NCBI GenBank assembly: GCA_018389105.1
Contig: JACATO010000121.1
Coordinates: 1,580,001 to 1,644,000, forward strand
Source of the DNA: Nautilus pompilius
Lineage: Eukaryota; Mollusca; Cephalopoda; Nautilida; Nautilidae
Direction of reading: 5' to 3'
DNA: 64,000 nt
The translations under genes and the position numbers were made by a program. Each line of letters begins with the position of its first letter. Position 1 is the first letter of the stretch. This document shows, piece by piece, positions 59,335 through 64,000 of the stretch. The notes beneath the pieces are model-generated. The model worked only from the letters and a program-made list of their open reading frames with translations, had not been told where the DNA came from and made no database searches.

Positions 59335-62300
59335 GAGATTTATTTATATCTCCGCCATCTTTCACACACAACGACGTTCTTTTTAAAAAATGCAAGTTGC
59401 AAAGTTCTACTTATGGATTTTGTGTGTGCATGTGCACTAGAGTGAATCAAAAATATATTTCAGTATATAATGCCAACTGTTAAACTGTTGTATTTCTTGA
59501 ATTCTTTCAAAGCTACAAGTAGGAGGACTGAGAATAACAGCTTAATGCATTACTACGAAATTTGCATTATGTCGTCGTCCTGCGTGAAGTATTGTTTTTG
59601 ATGTGCCTGCTATCAGTCTTGTTTATGGCTGACTGGTTAATGTGAAAAAGTATAATATCAAAATGGAACTGGTTGAATATATCTATTATGTAAACCAAGG
59701 TTTTAAAAATCTATTAATTGGTTATGCTAAGGTTGAAAAAGTCTTAAGTTCTGACCCATTTTGCATGTGTAATTGCATTATCAATATTTCAATTTACTGG
59801 GTTTGAAAGTTTTTGTTTCTTTTTAGAGGTTTAAATTGATATGCTAATTTAAGAGTTAATTTGTTAGTTGATCATATATTCTGTCTTTAGTTTATTATCC
59901 TGATTGTATTTTTAGGTATAAAACCTTTAAATGTCAAGAAATTTGGCTGAAGTTTTGCTCCACACATTAAACAAAACACAGATGGATATCAGTAAGGTGA
60001 TGCTATCTCAGCTGGGTTCCATTTGAATGTCTTTAGACATAACCAAAAAAAAAAGCCTTTTTTTTATTTTGTAAAATATTGAGTTTACTGCTACATTTTC
60101 ATGTGATCTGATGTGTTCTATTAGTATTTTGTTAAATTAATAAAGACGGTTTTAAATTCTATTGATTAACTTTTTGGTAGACTTTGTAAGAATTTTACTT
60201 TCTATGCTAGTTAGCTAGTTCAAATTGGTCCCCCTGAATCCAGTATGTCACCAGGGTGTTGTATCTTGATGAGTATCATCTCTTGATCATTTAGAGTTAA
60301 TGGTAGTGATGTGTTCATTTGGACTATATTCCAAAGGTCCAGGGATTGTGCTGGCTAGCAACTTTTTTTTGTGTCATTCTCATGCTCTGCAGAACAATCA
60401 TGAACTACACTGGTGCAATGGAAGATAGTGCTGTAGTCTTGGAAGTAAAATAAATTTGGGGTAGAAATGGAGCATATGGGGATGTGGTGATGCTCCTGTA
60501 GGTGGTGGCAGAAAAGGTTTACCAAGGCAGCTGGCTGTCAATAATAATTTGAGAAATTATACCCAAAGCTGAATTCTTTAAAAAAGTCTGTCTGTGTGTG
60601 TGTTTTAAGAAATAGTAAGTATTTAAAAAAATGTCCAATTTAGCTAAATATGCAGAATATATCTAGAACCTCAGTGCATTAGTGTTGCTTCCTTTGTTGC
60701 TTCTGTTTTTGCAATTTTTTGAATGATACTGATTACTAATGAACAAATTTTTATGCTACCATTTAGCTGTCATTGTTGGCATTGCATCATAACACATGGG
60801 GTTAAATGACATGAAGGATATTGTTAAAGCACAAATTTTTTTAAAATTTACTTTTTAACTATAATGAATTGGCAATGAGAGAAAATGTAGAGTTAGTAAT
60901 TTGAAATAAGGATAAACTGCGCAGCATCTATTTACTTCCTCAGTTATTGGGTTGCAAATTCCTATCTTTTATAAGATAGGGATCATGTACTTACATACTG
61001 AGCAACTTACTTGACCACTTAGCATGGAAGACCATGAGTGAAAGTTCCTACTAGAACTTTTCATTTTTAGATGTGGGAGGAAACTTGACTGCTTAGTTAT
61101 TTTGGACTGTAACCCTGTTTCTCTTAAATACCAGTATTCGGTGTACTCCTAAAGCATTTTATACGAGTTGGCTGTAATTCTGGATTCTGCACTTATTTTT
61201 GAAAAAATACATTTGTAAATACTTTGCTGATCAGAAATCAGCAAATTTCATTGATAGTGAAGCTAATTAGAGGTTTACTATGTTGAGCCCGTTTGAATAG
61301 AGACATAAAATCTGATCTCTCTACTTGTTTCTTTAAAAGTCATTGTTTTAGAATCTAACAAATGATATTAATATTTAATGTTTATCATAAATTTCAGCTG
61401 ATATCATATCCTGTGTGGAATTTAACAGTGATGGAGAACTTCTGGCTACAGGTGACAAAGGTGGTCGTGTTGTCATTTTCCAGCGTGACAAGGCAGTAAG
61501 CATCATGGCTTTTTGTTGTTCTTTTCTAATCTAGTAGAAAATGCTGATGTTTGTCTTTTGAAGCAGTTCACTTGCATTATTGTTGTTGTATTCTCTCAAA
61601 GAGCAAGCTTGCAATGCCGAGTCGTGGGGAGTATAATGTATACAGCACCTTCCAGAGTCATGAGCCTGAATTCGACTACCTGAAGAGCTTAGAGATAGAG
61701 GAGAAGATCAACAAAATCAAGTGGCTGAAAAGAACCAATCCTGCTCACTTTCTCCTCTCCACAAATGGTAAGTAGCCTGCTTTCATTGGGCTCTGTTTCT
61801 CTTTTTTAACAAGCAATTGATAGTTATTACATTCAGATCTAATCAGTCAATCTCTCTCTCAAAATTGATCAATTCAAATAAAAATCAATATTATTTAACA
61901 TTTGCTTTTTCATGTTTTCTTTTTTAAAGAGGTTTTTTTAATGCAGAGAATGAGCAAAAGTTTTGCAAGTTCAAGCAAGAATAGTTTAGATTTGAGAATT
62001 TTTTACAGATTATGCTTAACAAAAACCAATAGGTAATCAATAGTTTATGGAAAGAGAGTGTAGTTCTGCTTAATGTTTGGCTGTATTTTATAGAAATGAA
62101 GCTAGTATGCTCTGGGCCTCTCTCACTGTTATGATCTTTAGGTAAATTTATACTGGATTCCAAAATACTTTTATCAAATAAATATGTAAGTTTCAACTAA
62201 ATTTTAGGGATGTAAAAGGGATCAGTGATCTCCTAAGCAGTAATATTTTGTTTTAAGTGTAGTAATGAAAATGTTGGATATGCTTTACCTACAGTTTGCT

Positions 62301-64000
62301 GTGTATCTAGTGTAGTTTTGTAAGCTATTTTAAGGTAAAACACATTTTACTTACTTAAAGAATGTCTCCTCACTAATGTAGTTCTGTTAAACAATATAAG
62401 ATCTTTATTTGAAAAAAAAAAAAGTAACTGATTTTTTAATAAATATGAACTCACACTTGTAAAGAAAAATAATTTGTCATTTTATTATGCTAAACAAATA
62501 TTTCTTTTTCTTTTCTTCTTTTACTTTAAACCGAGCAAAGTTTTTGTATTTTTTTAAAAAAATTATTAGTATTAATTAGAGTTGGCATTTCCCTTCTAGG
62601 TTACAAAATTAAAAGACATAAATTTTCAAATTAAAACAATGATTAAATAGGTATGCCATATTTGCATTGTCAGTGAGTACTTGTTTCTTACCACATTAGA
62701 TAGATGGCTGTGCATTTCATCTGTATGTAATTGATCAGCACATGACCTACTAGTAGATCAATAATGTGTGGGGAAACTGGTAATCAGTTTTGCAAGTTCT
62801 TTCAGTAAATTATTAATTACCAAGGTGCTTTATAATCAATGATGGGCTTTGTTTTAAAGCAATTCACTGTAGTACATTAGCTTTGCATTTTTACTAATTT
62901 TTGCCCTTCATGTTTTTTATGCATGAAAATATTTAAATCTGTATACCCATTTCTGTATGTAGAAGTTTCATTTTCAGATAAAACCATCAAATTATGGAAG
63001 GTAACAGAACGCGACAAACAACTAGAAGGCTATAATTTGAAGGATGAAGCAGGATTATCTCGGGACCCAACAAATATTACAGCTCTAAAAGTACCAGTAT
63101 TCAAACCAATGGAACTGATGGTTGAAGCGAGTCCACGGAGGATATTTGCTAATGCCCACACATACCACATTAATTCCATTTCTGTGAACAGTGATCAAGA
63201 AACTTATTTGTCAGCAGATGATCTGAGAATCAATCTCTGGCACTTAGAAATTACAGACCAAAGTTTCAGTATCCTTTTGTTCTCTTCATTAATGAAGTAC
63301 ACCTTAAGGGTATTCAGTTTTAATGTAGTAAAATATTGAGAGTAAACATTTAAAATCTGGAGACTCTTCATTGTTTTGATTTAGCTTTAAGTTTACTGAT
63401 CACCTTTTTGATTGCTAGGATTTCAAAAGTTTGGTTATACTGAAAATGATTTAGAATGCATTAGTTATAAATACTGTAATGACTTTAAGTAAGGTGTGGT
63501 GATAGCGTTTACCAAGGTGATGGATAGTTTGCCTGTCTCTGTTTTACCACTCTACTAAAAGTGTGTAATCTTTGCTTTGATGCTTGACAAACGAAGACAA
63601 ATTTTGGTCTTGTAATTTTCTTTTTTCATAATGCTACCCGGTTTTCAGTTCTGTAGCTATATAACCCTGGGCTATTCGCTTTTATTTTTTTGTAAACAGT
63701 TCTTTCATTTACTAAAAAAAAAAAATAAATAAATATTATGATGGTTTGTTATCCCTAGTGTCAGTATTGTATTAATCTTGTTTCTGCATGCTATGGATTT
63801 GTGCAATTATACAAATCTTGAGATTTTTATATATGATAGGAAAAAATTAAACATGCAGCTTTTTCTTACCTTTGCCTGCCTGCCTGCCTGCCTGCCTGCT
63901 TCTTTTTTTTTTTTCAAGTAATCTGACCTTAACATTTTTGTCAGATATTGTAGATATTAAACCGACAAATATGGAGGAACTAACTGAAGTAATTACTGCA
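57876..64000 (+). CDS. PPP2R2A: PP2A B55-type regulatory subunit, spliced, 3' end beyond window
   Basis: This gene encodes the B55 (PR55) WD40 subunit that directs the PP2A catalytic/scaffold dimer to its substrates, for example in mitotic exit and signalling, in cytosol and nucleus. Six coding exons join in frame to give residues 1-229, about half of the roughly 450-residue family length. Both PR55 signatures are present: [15 protein letters not shown] (81-95) and [15 protein letters not shown] (172-186). Residues 27-53 form WD repeat 1. Residues about 126-168 correspond to the hairpin arm that grips the scaffold subunit. All introns are GT-AG, of 207, 3,239, 106, 1,210 and 676 bp. The variable loop after repeat 1 reads [14 protein letters not shown]. 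Invertebrates usually have one B55 gene (twins in Drosophila), so the vertebrate A/B/C/D letter is nominal. Confidence 0.97.
58090..58158 (+). CDS. PPP2R2A: B55 coding exon 2
   Basis: The acceptor CCTCCAG ends at 58,089 and the donor GTAGGT starts at 58,159. It encodes residues 3-26, [20 protein letters not shown] then TE. This is the strongly conserved N-terminal strand that closes the WD40 propeller. The phases are 2 bases in and 1 base out. Confidence 0.96.
58488..58528. repeat. (ACT)n(CTG)n compound microsatellite
   Basis: Four ACT units run directly into about nine CTG units inside B55 intron 2, followed by an imperfect CCG/CTACCG end. Confidence 0.9.
59284..59333. repeat. (AAT)n microsatellite in B55 intron 2
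   Basis: About 16 perfect units. It is one of four AAT/ATT arrays within 3 kb of the B55 start codon. Confidence 0.95.
61000..61165 (-). mobile_element. SINE-like block within B55 intron 2
   Basis: ACTAGAACTTTTCATTTTTA followed by GATGTGGGAGGAAAC (61,052-61,086) is shared with the copies at 41.0 and 45.3 kb. The tRNA-like head is badly worn, so orientation and ends are inferred from the central block alone. Confidence 0.5.
61398..61495 (+). CDS. PPP2R2A: B55 coding exon 3
   Basis: The acceptor ATTTCAG ends at 61,397 and the donor GTAAGC starts at 61,496. It encodes residues 26-58, starting [20 protein letters not shown], which is WD repeat 1, through [12 protein letters not shown]. It ends on a codon boundary. 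Confidence 0.97.
61602..61767 (+). CDS. PPP2R2A: B55 coding exon 4
   Basis: The acceptor CTCAAAG ends at 61,601 and the donor GTAAGT starts at 61,768. It encodes residues 59-114, including the first PR55 signature [15 protein letters not shown] and [10 protein letters not shown] of WD repeat 2. The preceding intron is only 106 bp. Confidence 0.97.
62978..63268 (+). CDS. PPP2R2A: B55 coding exon 5
   Basis: The acceptor TTTTCAG ends at 62,977 and the donor GTATCC starts at 63,269. It encodes residues 114-211: [15 protein letters not shown], then the scaffold-contacting hairpin with [20 protein letters not shown]. It continues with the second PR55 signature and ends [19 protein letters not shown]. 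The donor is weaker than the others (GTATCC), yet it is required to keep frame with exon 6. Confidence 0.96.
63873..63900. repeat. (TGCC)n microsatellite in B55 intron 5
   Basis: Seven tandem TGCC units ending about 45 bp before the exon 6 acceptor, next to a polypyrimidine tract. Confidence 0.9.
63945..64000 (+). CDS. PPP2R2A: B55 coding exon 6, cut by window edge
   Basis: The acceptor TTGTCAG ends at 63,944. It encodes residues 211-229, [19 protein letters not shown], a highly conserved B55 segment. The window ends on a codon boundary inside the exon. Confidence 0.95.

Larger units (their letters stand above)
58159..61397 (+). other. B55 intron 2
   Basis: A 3.2-kb intron. It holds a (GT)n run at about 58,172-58,188, GGAAG repeats near 58,393-58,412, (ACT)4-(CTG)9 at 58,488-58,528, a CAG run at about 59,010-59,022, an (AAT)n run at 59,284-59,333 and a SINE-like block near 61.0-61.15 kb. 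The first 600 bases are GC-rich and the rest is AT-rich. No alternative exon was recognised. Confidence 0.85.

Overview
This window is animal nuclear DNA. It has spliced coding exons with GT-AG introns, tRNA-derived SINEs, several DNA transposon relics and many microsatellites, and no bacterial gene organisation. The repeat style (CT-rich and AAT microsatellites, tRNA-headed SINEs, pogo and mariner relics) and the B55 protein fit an invertebrate, most likely a mollusc or another lophotrochozoan. The species cannot be fixed from the sequence alone.

Only one real host gene is supported. It lies on the + strand from 57,876 to past the right edge and is a B55-type (PPP2R2) regulatory subunit of protein phosphatase 2A. 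Six coding exons can be joined in frame: 57,876-57,882, 58,090-58,158, 61,398-61,495, 61,602-61,767, 62,978-63,268 and 63,945-64,000. They give the first 229 residues, including both classical PR55 signature sequences. The first coding exon holds only 7 coding bases (ATG GCG G), and the start codon lies inside a YY1-like ATGGCGG motif.

The left 57 kb is gene-poor and repeat-rich. From left to right it holds: a 607-bp non-autonomous element with Tigger/pogo-like ends (1,211-1,817); a SINE (about 5.1-5.4 kb); a 693-bp deleted Tc1/mariner-superfamily element with 29-bp perfect terminal repeats and a truncated transposase (8,080-8,772); a 40-bp perfect inverted repeat (10,135-10,389); a second SINE (about 10.8-11.0 kb); a CT/TGACGTCA array (12.9-13.1 kb); an unassigned block of less AT-rich sequence (23.4-25.5 kb); a 94-bp hAT-like miniature element (25,667-25,760); a nearly full-length but broken pogo/Tigger transposon (26,847-28,928); a decayed copy of a widespread uncharacterised invertebrate multicopy protein family (about 29,060-30,354); further SINEs (35.1, 41.1, 44.1, 45.3, possibly 46.8 kb); a composite dispersed repeat seen at 37.6, 40.6, 46.2 and 51.15 kb; three more CT/TGACGTCA arrays (43.0, 47.2, 49.9-50.7 kb); and a weak Tc1-like remnant (about 51.7-52.1 kb).

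The most unusual feature is the set of four arrays in which CT-rich tracts alternate with the palindrome TGACGTCA, which is identical to the CRE/ATF consensus. Variants TGACATCA and TGATATCA are what CpG decay would produce. No new multi-gene system is visible.
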